Source of the DNA: Liolophura sinensis
Taxonomy: Eukaryota; Mollusca; Polyplacophora; Chitonida; Chitonidae
DNA length: 64,000 bases
Direction of reading: 5' to 3'
NCBI RefSeq assembly: GCF_032854445.1
Contig: NC_088306.1
Span: forward strand, 14,257,386-14,321,385
Positions 33,488-47,443 of the stretch are shown piece by piece (the first letter of the stretch is position 1; every line of letters begins with the position of its first letter). Made by a program: the position numbers and the translations under genes. Below the pieces are notes generated by a model. It was not told the DNA's origin. It did not search any database and was given only the letters and a program-made list of their open reading frames with translations.

Positions 33488-34985
33488 AATCGACATGTCC
33501 TCGAGCAGAGGATCAGCTCGCTTTAACTTTCCCAACAATATTCCCGCACAAGGATTATTCTCGCACGAGACGATTTGCCCGCTTTCGGAGGCCCACTCTC
33601 GAGGGCTTGTGATATCTGGAGATTCTTTGAGGTTTGTTTGTGTTCGAAAGAAAAACTCAGCCGGGTTAAAGTCTGGCGTAAATTTGAGTCAGTATTGAAC
33701 TCAGAGGGCGTGTGTATGTGTATATAAAGCTGAGTCCCGGGCCCTGAATGCTGGAGGCGGCTAAACTTCTGTAAATACACTTAAAAATCAAACCTGTGCC
33801 CCATATCAGAGTGCTGTGATGTTAAACTGGTTCATAACGGACAAGTTCGATATATGTTCTCATTCTTGGTGTTTTCCCACAAGGTGTGTGCATTCCAACA
33901 GTAGAGAACAAACTACTTGCCGTATAAAAAGATAGCTGTGTTTAAGCAGGATCAGATATTTGTAATCGATGATGTCGGTGACAACAAGGAGATGGAAATC
34001 ATCATTTGACGGTACACTCACTGCAATGCGCACTATCAAGAGTAATTTTATCCTGAGAACATTTCTGCAGACACTGGCCCGCTAGATGGCGCCCTTGTCT
34101 CGGTGTACCTTAAGTGCACGGGTCATGGGGTATTTATATACCTTTGTCACTTTGATATTGTCGTGTCTGAGCGCTGTATAAATACGGTGTCCAGCCTCAA
34201 GGACTCGGACTGTTAGTCTCGCTTGATCAGTCTTGCGGAACGAGGAATTCGCGATCTCCGCTGAAGTCCTGTGTTATCCCATACATATACCAGCTATCCA
34301 CCTGTGCAAGGTGTGAAACTGGTCTCTGGTTGACCACTAGACATTGATGAAAGACTGAGTGTTTAGCAACTCGCTTGTCTACACGTGATTTCAAACGTGT
34401 AGGTAGTGGCATGGTGAACAAAAACACACGCAGAAGAACATCTTGTCAGAACAATTGATGCGAAAGGCAGAATAAGTAAATAATCAAACTCCCTCCGAGT
34501 AGGAGTAGTTGCAAGTTGACTTACAAGAACTGTTGAACTGTGCAAACAGCGACCAGTTGGCCAGTGACAAGTTACGTATATGATACACTACTTAGGTGCA
34601 TCGAAGAACTGTTATTTTGATACACCAACTAAATTCGATTATTTATTAAGGGACAGAGGTAGTTTGCGGACTGGACTGACAAATGTATGTAGATCCAGAT
34701 TCTTTGGGTGATTGTTTTTCCCCAGTGCCTTCAATTACAAATATGTCACACAACGTGATGGTATTATTATTATCAAAGGAGCACAAACTCAATAATTTAT
34801 ATTTTATTAAATACGTTGTGTTGTGCGCGGTTGAATGTCAACCCAAGATTACACTAAGTGCAATGTACTCAACGATCCTTTTCAAATGTGACTGTTCTGA
34901 CAGACATTTATTCGGGAGTCTGTCTTTGTCAAAAAGGCACATTCTTGTGTGACTTGTTTATTAATAAACTTAAACAACCTGGACA
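33488..34985 (+). other. Candidate 3' UTR / downstream flank of the FAM43-like gene
   Basis: The DNA after the stop codon has no coding frame I recognise. The first AATAAA I noticed on the gene strand is at 34963-34968, preceded by AT-rich sequence, so a 3' UTR of about 1.5 kb is possible. Two TATA-like strings (TATATAAAG near 33720 and TATAAATA near 34178) lie here but lead to no gene. A CTCF-like motif at 34079 is listed separately. UTR extent is an inference. Confidence 0.25.
34079..34092 (+). promoter_or_regulatory. CTCF-like binding motif
   Basis: The string CCGCTAGATGGCGC fits the bilaterian CTCF core CCASYAGRKGGCRS at 13 of 14 positions; the one difference, G for A at position 3, is a tolerated variant. 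It sits about 600 bp past the FAM43-like stop codon. Occupancy cannot be judged from sequence. Confidence 0.4.
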
Positions 34986-35231
34986 AAATGCAATATTATA
35001 GTACAGTGTAAAAGACCGAAGAAATGTGATGAGTGTGGTGAGGTGAAGATGTAGGGTATACAAGTTGAAATTAACGCGGAAAGATTTGATTGGTGGTGAT
35101 ACCACTGAAGCTACCAATCCTGGACTCCCCTAGGCAATTTTTTGTCGGCACTTGGTGGGTCCGTGATTATATGTCAAGGACACGAAGGAAGGACTCTAGC
35201 GTGTTGAAATCTTTTTTACGTTCATATTTCG

Positions 35232-35238
<7 letters not shown>

Positions 35239-35312
<74 letters not shown>
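35239..35312. repeat. (TA)n microsatellite, about 74 bp
   Basis: An uninterrupted TA run about 1.75 kb downstream of the FAM43-like stop codon. Confidence 0.97.
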
Positions 35313-35313
<1 letters not shown>

Positions 35314-35469
35314 GGGCGATTCAAGAAATGTGTTACGCACGAGTTCAGTATACTCAGTTACACAAAAATTTTAAATTTTTCTTGAGGAAATTTATTATAG
35401 CAAACATTTAAACGCGTTATGTCTTTCTGAATTGTCCTCAGCTATATCATGTTTGACGATTAGTCAGGC

Positions 35470-35487
35470 GGGGTGGGTGGGGGTGGG
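35470..35487 (+). other. G-quadruplex motif with single-T loops
   Basis: GGGGTGGGTGGGGGTGGG has four G tracts separated by single T residues, the loop type associated with very stable parallel quadruplexes. No gene is recognised next to it. Confidence 0.6.
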
Positions 35488-38400
35488 TGTCTTTGGCGGG
35501 GTTGGACCCCAATTTGTTTGCAATGACTCAGCTGGAAACCCATCTGTCTTTCACAGACTGTTATAGTTATTTAAACAATAAGACTTTTTATATTTGCTGC
35601 ACTTGCTTCACTTTAAAGAATGAAACACATATCATGTTACTCTCAGGTTGGCGAAGGTTGTCTGTACAAGTGCGCCTCCATACATGAACGAGAAATTGAA
35701 CGCACTCGTTAAAAGCATCTATTGCTTGGATTTCCCGTGAGGGAAGTATTAACCGTTTGTTTGGTTTATACACCAAAAAGAGCTCTATATACAACTAAAC
35801 ACTTGTTTTGATCAGGGTCAAGCACTTTTTGGCCAATAACGACAAGTATCTTGTTTTGTAAAGCCGGTGTGCCCTGAAGATCATCTTAGCTATAATTTCA
35901 CGTCCGCCAGTAACTGACTGATTAAAGTAACTGCATAGATAGGGTGATGTAAAAGTGGCCACTGGCATAAGGAACAAATGTCAGAATCCCAGATTTCCCA
36001 ACTCTACTATTTTGAACCATCAAGTATATGTGTATACATGTATTTGGAATTATTGAACTAGACAGACTGAAACGTTGAGATAGAACTTGACAAACTTATG
36101 CAAATTTTTACAAAGATAAAATGATCTGAAGTTCTGACTGTGCTCTTCATATCGTAAAGTCTTCACGTATATATATTTATATACCCAGGTTCATGCGATC
36201 CGTCTTAGCCTCTTGCATGAGATGCTGTAATGTGTTAATGTCGTATGCCGTTTATTAACTATTTAGTCGACATGTTTCTTCGGATTATTTGTTGTTTATT
36301 AATAAATGTTGAACTTTGGTTGCCATATACAAAGTATATATGTGTTTATTTTTCTGTTGTAATATCCTACAGTAAGGCAATTCCCAGACAAATTGCACAA
36401 TCGAATCGAAATGCTCAACTATGACTTTGATTACCAGATCGTTTCTGTTTTGTTGTACCGCGGTAGAAAATGCATCGTCTGAAATACCCGATAAAGGAAG
36501 CAGGTATTGTGGCTTCAACAAAATACGTATGTTATGTCAGTTTGATTGCATAGGTTTATTTCCATTACACAATTTAGTTTTAGCCTTATATTAAAAGTGT
36601 TCAGACTTTTATAATTTGTATCATCATGATGGAATTTTGGATATAGGTGGATAACGCACTTTAGTTTAGCGCAGTTGCATATTGACTATCATATTTCTCG
36701 TAAGCAGTTCAACTGGAATGTCCAGCAAACTGGCATTCCCAGATGTTAGTTCTGCTTATCTAATAAATCTATGCGTGGGAACAGACATTCGTATACCAGC
36801 TGTCAACCAAGATTGACGTTCCAGGTCAATAATCGAAAAACCAATTCCCAGAACGAGGTTTAGCACAACTTCCAAAGAACTAAGAAAGTACACGAATCAT
36901 GCAGAGAGAAGCAGTCTTCAGATTTGATGTTGGAAGTCATTTAAGAACGCCTCATTGTTGTGGTTCATTGCATTTTCCGCAGTAAATTGTCTAGCTGTTA
37001 TGTAGGATACATTTTCAGGCTCTCTGGCTATTAAGTTTCTTCAGTTTTTCACGAGTTAATTAAGAGGGATTCTCTAGTTGTTATAAAAAACAAGAACAAT
37101 TGTTGGAGATTATCTTATACTCATCCTTACCTTATCATGCTTTTATAACGGAAAAGAAATCAGTTCAATCTGCATGTTTGCACCATGAATGTAGTTTCTT
37201 AAATGTGTAAAACATCTGGCATGTCTTGTTTATCCTTGGATATTAATCATGAATTCAATTCAGCTGCTTTGTATGAATCAGTGTTAACATCGTATATATT
37301 TATATATAATCAGGAAAGTGCTTGTTCCACCACAGTACAACGATTAACGTTGTATTTTGCACAGCTCATTGGTGGTTGACATCACACAGATTTCAGATTT
37401 CAAGGCTAGTCTAAGCTTTCAAAGGGTGATAGAAGTTATATGAGTTTTAAATCTGTTGAAAGTTAAGCTCCGCTTTACGGTGAGCCATGGGCCTAGTTTT
37501 TGTCCACGGTTGCTGTTGCTCGAACGGTCCCCCAATAACAAATCGGTCAGACTCAGGTCTTATAGCTGATCGCATTTAGGTTGCTGTTCGTTACATTATC
37601 CTTGTGGCGAGTCGGTCATACAACTTATCGCCTTTACATTCCTTGACTTAATCCATGCAGTGGTGACATTCCAAGATATCGACGACATGATGTAAGGTTC
37701 CCCATGCTGAAACGGTACACACGTTAGGTCACGCTAATTTTGGGTATTGTTAATTAAGGCAATCACAGTGTTGAAAGTCTTATAATTACACCATAGACTT
37801 CTAAATGGCAACCTTTTAACCTTTTCTTTTAACGGCATGACTTGTCAATAATTCAATTCAGCATCATTACGCAACACAATACATCAAGAAACGACAATCG
37901 AATGCATTTCCGCAGCGTAATTTCCTCATAGAATATATCATTTATTTTTAAACCTTAAAAAGACCAATATAATAAACATATAAATCCAGAACTATCACAG
38001 ACAGACTTGGGCTTAGTAAAGCATTCCCTACTGCACAGAACTTTGAAAAACTTACCTATCTTTAATAAGACGTTGAAAGACCTTACAATTTTCAGATTCT
38101 AACATAGTGTAAATGCCTTCCACAAGGATATCCGCATTAACACAGATCAGTATCAGGGGTATTATACTGGTAATCTTTCAGGTTTGTGTGACGCATAAAC
38201 TGTCCCATAATTAACACGCGAATCCCGTGGTACTTGAAGAAAGAGACGTCAATGTACGTTTTCCACAAGTCGCACCCGTCTAGTTGGGACGTATGTTTGT
38301 TTGTGCTTGGAATCTATTTAAGGAGACAATGTTCATACGTTTATACCGGTGATTTTTGGACATATAAACTTCATTCCAAGAAGAGCTCTATGCACCTTAG

Positions 38401-39261
38401 GTTTGCTGTTTAAGAATATGGCTTAACGTTGAGAAAGTGTCTTTATTGTACCGCTCTCACACACACACACAGCTATACAGCTGGGGCGGAAGTTTCTCCC
38501 AGCAGCGAGAGTGAACAAATTAACTCACACGATTAGCCCTAGGCTTCCCCTAGGCGAACTCACGACTGACAGATCTAACCAAAAAACTAAATAAATAAAT
38601 AAACACGGAATTTGAAGATAAACATCGAGACTCGATCAGCGAGAAAATTGATTTTAGAACGGAAGAAGTTGAGAAACTCAATGCAATCGGAGGAATTGAG
38701 GAAGATCACCTGAACGTCACGTGATCCTCGGTGTTTAGCCTTTACGTCACGTTGTCGGATAATGCCGGGATTTCTCGTATGAGGCGGTAACAGGCGAGGT
38801 TAACCGGAAATAGGGAATTTAGACGGCAATGGCTGAAATAAGCCTCCTCTGTTAAGCTGAGATAGATATCTGTGCTCACGGCGATACCTCCAAGGAGCTA
38901 AGGCCATAACCCCACGCACGTACCCTCCAGGATCCAGGTAATGCTCTCGGCAAACATTTTATTCTGGCTTGCTGGCTGAGAAAGTCACATAAAATGCCTC
39001 AAAACATGCTTCATGTTGACAGGTTCTTCCGATGAAGATTTCCAAAACTTGGGCAAATTGCTTGTTCAGGACGTTCGCCTATAATTACAGCCAGGAACCG
39101 AATCACCTGTAGGATCCTGGGGTTTCTCTCCACTGACGTCTCGAACTAAGGCGATTGGGAGTTCAACTCTGTGTCTTGAATTAACCAAGAGCAGCTCAAG
39201 TCGGCTGTTCACACGCCACCCATGTCATTTTGGCGCTCTGTCAACATGCAATGCCAAAAAC
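35488..39261. other. Non-coding interval
   Basis: Apart from one R1 copy there is no recognisable element. It includes a (CA)n run near 38458-38472 and a CACGTG at about 38718. All frames are under 80 codons. Confidence 0.45.
36775..36900 (-). repeat. R1 repeat, minus orientation
   Basis: CATTCGTATACCAGCTGTCA, GACGTTCCAGGTCAATAATC and AACCAATTCCCAGAACGAGG plus AAAGAACTAAGAAAGTA reproduce the R1 3' half in reverse. Confidence 0.65.
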
Positions 39262-39365
39262 TGACATATAAAAGACTGCTTGGATAGCAGTGACGACAGT
39301 GTGACACAGTTGTTGGCGAATGATCAGACGAAACAGGTGATATCCGACCTATCGTAAATTTACTT
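39262..39365 (+). repeat. R2 repeat head, diverged
   Basis: GCAGTGACGACAGTGTGACA, TTGTTGGCGAATGATCAGAC and AACAGGTGATATCCGACC fit the R2 head in the usual plus orientation. Confidence 0.45.
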
Positions 39366-39783
39366 CAGATATATTAATTTTTTACTCTGATGAATAAAGC
39401 ATCCCCTGAGGCCTGGTCCCTTGCATTGTTTCATGTTATTGCTCAATAAACGTGATGACAACACAGCAATTTGAGTAACTGTAGACCAGAGAGGTCTAAA
39501 TAAAATGCAAGTAACAACACTGCGTTCCTTTCAGCTATTTTTTTCTGCTTAAGCCACGGTGTTAAGGGATGTGAAATTTGACAAGAGACAATGTGAATTG
39601 TTCATAGAGGGTAGCTAATTATACCACTCCCAAAACATCGACTATTAAGTGAAACAAAATGATATTAATGTTTAAATTTATTACACATCACTGACCCAAT
39701 AAACAATCACATGAAAGCAACGCAAAAGGACCAGGATGCCAGTCACCTTATTTCTGATGGATAACACGGCTGTATCATAGGGT

Positions 39784-40232
39784 GGCCCATATACGACATT
39801 TCCTTTTTCTTAACTTTTGTAATTTTTCTTGCTTCGGTTTCCACCTGGGTGAAAACAGGAGAAAACGGTATTCACCTGGGTGAAAACCCTTTCACCAAGG
39901 TGGAAATTCACTTGACGCAAGAAGCCTCGTTCTCGTTTCCGTGGGCAGAATGATGATGAACTACAACATGTAAGAACTCCAGAATGACAGAGAAAGGCGT
40001 GAATGAGGCAAGTCACATGGTCGTTACAAGACTCACCTGATAAACACGATGTTTCGCCATATTTGGACCAGAACAAGGCATTTGGTATCACGTGAGTTTC
40101 CACCTGAGTGAAAACGTTTACACCCAGGTGGAAACTGTTTTCACCAAAGTAGAAACTTTTTTCACCCAGGTGGAAACCGAAGAGGAAGTTACAAAAGTTA
40201 AGAAAAATGGACAATGTCGTTTATGGGCCACT
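39784..40232. mobile_element. Fold-back / MITE-like element with about 130-bp terminal inverted repeats
   Basis: The left arm (about 39784-39911) begins TGGCCCATATACGACATT; the right arm (about 40094-40232) is its diverged reverse complement ending ATGGGCCA. Each arm contains two or three copies of a near-palindromic TTTCACCTGGGTGAAA unit, so the arms are themselves internally repetitive. The spacer of about 180 bp has no recognised protein. Flanks carry CTGTATCAT (39771-39779) and CTGTAGCAT, a possible imperfect duplication. It is probably a non-autonomous DNA transposon; superfamily is uncertain. Confidence 0.75.
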
Positions 40233-41355
40233 GTAGCATCAAGCTACCAATCGTTACAACATGGCTTTTTTCTATTATTACGCTTCGGACTTTGCATTTC
40301 ACGAGAGTTGTAATCAAACAAGTCGGTAAATATGTAACTATTTTAATTGATTATCCGTTTTCAAGCAATGCTCACTGATTTGGGCTCACATGACAGCTTG
40401 AACACATAAGCACTGAACACTGTCATAACGTATCTTGACATTCTATCGGCCCATAAGTAGTGTATCGATACAGCAGATTGCCGTTGCATTAGATTGTGTT
40501 CTCCACATGTCGGGCGATCTTGTAATTTGTAATCTAAGCCAACATCCCTCAGTGGCTTTCGAAATTGGGTTAGGTCATATATTTCATGACGGAGGGCGAA
40601 TAGAAGGAAACGCCAGTACTTGGAGAAATTATGAAGTTAACACTATTTTTAGTTGCATGAAAAGATTTCCTATAAATTTAATACTATGCTGGCAGTATTA
40701 TTCAAACGTAAAATCAAATGTACACCAGCCACGTGTTACCCCTAACACTCCCACTAACCTCTCCCCAAAGAGAGCACCCACGGCTTGTATAACACCCACC
40801 GTTCAGATAAACATGTAAAAATGCATACTCTCGCTGTCTAGTCTTTTTTCACATTTTCTCTAATGTACATTAAAAGTCACAGCATGGAAGAAAACTTGGG
40901 TGTGTAAGTCATTGCCGAATATCTTCAGCTGTATTTCGGCAATGCGTAAACAATGATTTATCTGTTTATTTATTTGATTGCTGCTTATGCTGTAAACGCC
41001 AAAATATTCCATTTAGGCTATATGGATTGATTCCGGATTGCTCGGAGTAAATTACGTGTCTTTGATATGCTCCATTTTCTGTTGTGTATGCATGCGTTGG
41101 CACAAATCCCATTGTACGTAGCGTCATCGATGTTGCATCCGCCCGAGGGGGGGGGGGGTGTCCTTTCATCTTTGTAGAAGGATAAAGAGAATATAGGCAC
41201 CACTTACTGCGCATGTATCAGGCTGAAACAGCCAATACAGCCAGTAATGATGTTCATCCATATCATTACGCTAGATTCTGAAGAATACGATGAACAGTTA
41301 TGCATTCATGTATTGATCTATTGCCGTACTTATGAACATTTCCGGTCATACGTGG

Positions 41356-41482
41356 AAAGATCCGGCAGCAACCTTCAGATTGTCGTGGGTTTCCCCCGGT
41401 TTCCTCCCACCACAATGTTGGCCACCGTCGTGCAATTGAAATATTGAATACAGCATAAAACTCCAATCAAATAAATAGAAAA
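41356..41482 (+). repeat. SINE-A, 5'-truncated copy
   Basis: CCGGCAGCAACCTTCAGATT, GTCGTGGGTTTCCCCCGGTT, TCCTCCCACCACAATGTTGG and CAGCATAAAACTCCAATCAA, then an AAATAAAT-type tail, match the SINE-A 3' portion. Confidence 0.75.
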
Positions 41483-41814
41483 GAAATAAACATTTCATTT
41501 ATATACAATGATGGTCAGGATTGTACATGCTGGTAATGCATCGGGGAACAGACGTTTCAGCTATACCTGACAGTCGTCCAGGTTTAATGTCCAGCTGGTC
41601 AAAGGGCTATCCCTTCTATCAACCCTTAGGATGAATGTGGTACCAATGGTCCAAATAAACGCTTTTGTAGCAGTACTCTATATTCGTCGTTTGTCCAATC
41701 AATGGTTTAATGGTCATAGCGTAAACATATTCGGGAGATGGCAATGTGCTTGAAGCCATAATCATTCACTGTACATGTTCACTTACGTTAAACTGGTTAG
41801 ATTGGTGGGTTCAG

Positions 41815-41960
41815 GACACCGGAGAACCAGAGAAATACACGCACCGCCTTTCACCAAGTGAATGGTCACCTTCTGACTTAAAGCCGTAGTCGACGCAACG
41901 ATGACTCGATTCTATCCTGTCACCTCATTAGCCAGGGGCCTGATCCGCTCCAGTGAGTAT
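41815..41960 (-). repeat. SINE-D-like copy, diverged
   Basis: The CTGACTTAAAGCCGTAGTCG motif followed by GACTCGATTCTATCC resembles 27520-27545 and 60880-60920. The tRNA head is weak and boundaries are approximate. Confidence 0.35.
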
Positions 41961-42008
41961 GTACTAGGATGTATTCAACTGGTCGAACGAAAGCCAAAGA
42001 GAGACTGT

Positions 42009-42143
42009 CACGTGAGTATTGCTCACATGTAGTCGACCGTCAGGTGTGATATCCTTTTATTGCTTATGTTCTGACTCTTATAACCATAGACGAGTGTCAC
42101 GTGTCTGTGTTCCACGGGTCAGGGCTGAGAACCAACCCACGTG
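42009..42143. promoter_or_regulatory. Cluster of three CACGTG E-boxes
   Basis: CACGTG occurs at 42009, 42098 and 42138; the first and third share CACGTGAGTA. No adjacent gene is recognised, so function is speculative. Confidence 0.25.
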
Positions 42144-43635
42144 AGTACTGGGGTTAGAAGGGTGGGATGAACCTTTCAACTGATCAATGTCCCTTAATGA
42201 GTTCACTATTGAATCCTTCGTTAATCACAAACGAGCTATGAATAGTGTAATCCTCTTAACCGCGAATATCCACAGACTTCCAGTTCTTGGTCTTTCTGGA
42301 AGTATTAGTATCCCACCTATAATTAATCAGTGATTTTACACTCATCAGCGTTCTCATATTGACAGAAACAAAACGTCAACCACAATCATTTGACCGTTTG
42401 CTGTTCTGCGCTTGTGTCATTTTTAAGCGCACTCGTACTCTTGTTTTTTTTTTGTATAGAAATCTCTGCTTATCGGCGTATCGGCGCTCGTGAAATCATT
42501 GCCTGAGCGGAACAAAGTACGAGCTAAAATGATATAGGTTTCATCCAGTTATTGTACATTTAAACAAGGTCAAGGCCAGCGCTGTACAAGCAGATAACAA
42601 TTGGCTTAGTGACTAATGAGATGGGCTTAGGAACAGCAGAAACGACAATGAATAGTTCATACTGGCCACAAATACCTTTTCAAGTATACGTTCATTTGGC
42701 AGTTCATCCTCGTCACGGCTTTATTCTATAGCTGTCTGCAACAATGCCTAAACACTGATCACTTTTCATCCAGCTTATATAAAGTCCGAAGCCCTGACTG
42801 CAGTTGAATGAAATACCCAAAAGTGGAATGTCTCGATGAGCTGTTCGTTTTCGGAATGACTTACATGTTTAAATTTGGAACTTTTCTCGTCTAAAAAATC
42901 CTGAACTAAGAACTGTGTAGTCTAATGTTATCCCTGCTTTCCCGATGGCGTTTTCTAAGCAAACTTGTAACGTACTTCTCATGCGTTGCAAGAGAGAAGA
43001 AATGAATTCGAATTTGACCTGTGTGGCGATTACGCGGGGAAAATGTACCGTGACAGTCAAAAAGTTCACGCTGGTGTTTTTAGTGAGCATTTCAATTTTA
43101 CAACGAAATTATTTTACCAACTCTATATTAATGACTGTGTACACATTTGCCCATTCACAGTGTATCAGTGGGATTTAATTTGTGAACGTTTGGCATGATA
43201 CATTGCACTGTTTGTGTATTTCTGATCCAGTATATCTGATCATATGGATGTGCATTTTTGCCACAACATTGTGTACTACTTATACGTTTTTAGAAAGAAT
43301 GATCAAATGACGTTTGTTCTCCTCGTATCGTTCGTCATCTATTCCTTAGCCCTAAGTGATCACGAACGACTTTCGACGGAAAGTGGTAAAGGGTATATCA
43401 GCTGTTGCCTATGGCGTTAAATGTCGTGATCGTGCCATGTTGCTTTGAGTCGACCAAGACAAGACTGATTATACCAAAAGAAAGGATAGTAAACGGGTAC
43501 AGTAAACGTATTAGCTTGGTCTTCAGTACCAAATGTTTCATACAAATTTGCCCGATTCATCATTATACAGATAGGTGTTAACATCAGGCGACTCGTCTTT
43601 ATGGGGGAATTTTGTCAACGACGGAAATAATATTA

Positions 43636-43887
43636 TTTGTTTATTTATTTGACTGGTTCTTACGCCGAATACTTCACTTATACGACGGCAGCCAGATTTA
43701 TGGTAGGAGGAAATCGGGCAAAGCCCGAGGGAAACCGACGACCATCTGCATGTTGCTGGAAGACCTTCGTGTATATGACTCTACAGGAATTCAGCATGAT
43801 CTGGACTTGAACTCACAGCAGCTGCGTTGATGAGAGGCTCCTAAGTCATTGCACTGGCACGCTAACCACCTTTGGTCACGGAGTCCC
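43636..43887 (-). repeat. SINE-A, near-complete copy
   Basis: From tail to head on plus: TTATTTATTTGACTGG, CACTTATACGACGGCAGCCA, GGGCAAAGCCCGAGGGAAAC, GACTTGAACTCACAGCAGCT (reverse of the B box) and GGTCACGGAGTCCCC at the 5' end of the element. The A-box region is degraded. Confidence 0.8.
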
Positions 43888-44454
43888 CACGGAAATAACA
43901 GCGCACATAGAAAATGACAACCCCTAATGAGGTAAACATTTCCTCGTCCTGTTTTGAATTGTTCTTCCGTAATTTATCAAGGCCCGTTTCCTTGTTTACT
44001 TTCAGCATATTTGTAAGTCAAGGTTTTCCTGATATTTCCCTGTATTTCACAAAGTTTAACAGCATTTATACCCCCACTATCGCGATATACAGTAGCTTGG
44101 TTGTTTACAAGACTCACTTCTCCAGAGGCGAACGGTCCATATACCGGGTACACTTTAAAACAAATTTAAAAAACAGTACTGTATTTTGCACTAAAATACA
44201 GTCTAATCCTAATATCGCTAGTGGTATAGGCTATAGACAACACTATATTTAGCATTCCTATTTACTATATTACAAGATCTACAAAGGCCTACCCTATACT
44301 ATTAATACTTGGATCAATGAACAAGACAGGCATTCAAGCCTTAATGCAAACTTGTTTTATCTCATGCTGTAAGATTCAACTTTGACTTTATGGAAATAAG
44401 GCACGATTCCGTACCTCCAATACACCACAGCCTCTATTTTAAATTTAATAAAAC

Positions 44455-44530
44455 ACTTACAGCACAGAAAGTAAATCCAGAGCAGCGACAACGGTGTGAT
44501 GATCTCTGAAAACTTGATCTCCGAATACGG
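44455..44530 (+). repeat. R2 repeat head fragment
   Basis: AGAAAGTAAATCCAGAGCAG and CGACAACGGTGTGATGATCT match the R2 head, about 100 bp upstream of the SINE-A copy. Confidence 0.45.
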
Positions 44531-44634
44531 TATATTATTGGTTACGTGTAAGGCATATTATTTTTTACGTGTACGGTACATTATTGTTTTACGTGTACAT
44601 GCATAAACTATGGGTTTATCATATAGTAAATATA

Positions 44635-44904
44635 TTTATTTATTTATTCATTTGATTGGTGTTTTATGCCGTACTCAAGAATATTTCACTTATACGAAGG
44701 CGGCCAGCATTATGGTGGGAGGAAACCGGGCGTAGCCCATGTAACCCACGACCCTCCGCAGGTTGCTGCAAGACCTTCCCACTTACGTGTCGGAGAGGAA
44801 GCCAGTATGGGCTGGACTTGAACTCACATTGACCGCATTGGTGAGAAGATCCTGGGTCATTACGCTGCGCTAGCGCGCTAGCCAACCGAGCCACGGAGGG
44901 CCCC
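44635..44904 (-). repeat. SINE-A, full-length reference copy with probable TSD
   Basis: This is the most complete SINE-A. On the minus strand the tRNA-like head has TGGCTCGGTTGG (A box, 44882-44893) and GAGTTCAAGTCC (B box, 44814-44825); then the body with CTGCGGAGGGTCGTGGGTTA and the tail CTTGAGTACGGCATAAAACA ending in AATAAATAAAT. TATAGTAAATATA (44622-44634) and TATAATAAGTATA (44905-44917) agree at 11 of 13 bases and look like an aged target-site duplication. The 76-residue frame inside is not a gene. Confidence 0.9.
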
Positions 44905-44917
44905 TATAATAAGTATA

Positions 44918-47138
<2,221 letters not shown>

Positions 47139-47443
47139 CCTACCACTAAGCAAAAAACTCACTGGCTACAGTATATGCAATAAAAAAGCACCCAGAAATC
47201 TGAGTAAGTAAAAGCCCACTGGCTATATGGAATAAAACAACCACCCAGAAATCAGATTAAGCGAAACGCCCACTGGCTATGTGTAATAAACCAACCACCC
47301 AGAAATTTGAGTAAGCGAAACACCCACTAGCTATATACAATAAACCAACCACCCAGAAATTTGAGTAAGCGAAAAGCCCACTGGCTACTGTATATGCAAA
47401 AAAAGCACCCAGAAATCTGAGTAAGTGAAAAACCCACTGGCAA
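47139..47443. repeat. 54-bp minisatellite, about 5.5 units
   Basis: CACCCAGAAAT recurs at 47189, 47242, 47296, 47350 and 47406 (spacing 53, 54, 54, 56). The rest of each unit reads TGAGTAAGCGAAAAGCCCAC and TGGCTATATGCAATAAACCA. Weaker echoes may continue to about 47640. Confidence 0.85.

Larger units (their letters stand above)
40233..43635. other. Non-coding interval
   Basis: Contains a SINE-A piece, a SINE-D-like piece, a poly-G tract and the E-box cluster. The 127-codon plus frame at 40435-40818 begins GTG/ATG-ambiguously and matches no family I recognise. Confidence 0.4.

Noticed and set aside
34176-34184. TATAAATA as a promoter TATA box
   Set aside because: No coding or RNA gene is recognised downstream within the next kilobases, and the match is common in AT-rich DNA.
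39810-40214. A 134-codon minus frame and a 73-codon plus frame rich in FTQVET-like repeats
   Set aside because: Both lie in the inverted-repeat arms of the fold-back element; the repeats are the subrepeat translated on each strand.
40435-40818. A 127-codon plus frame
   Set aside because: No recognisable domain, no visible splice context and no related sequence in the window; not enough to call an exon.
44664-44894. A 76-codon minus frame sharing its C-terminus with the 89-codon plus frame at 60400-60669
   Set aside because: The shared protein end is the SINE-A sequence, not a conserved protein.
47139-47443. A CRISPR-like repeat-spacer layout
   Set aside because: Units are directly adjacent with similar sequence throughout, without unique spacers, and the context is eukaryotic; it is a minisatellite.
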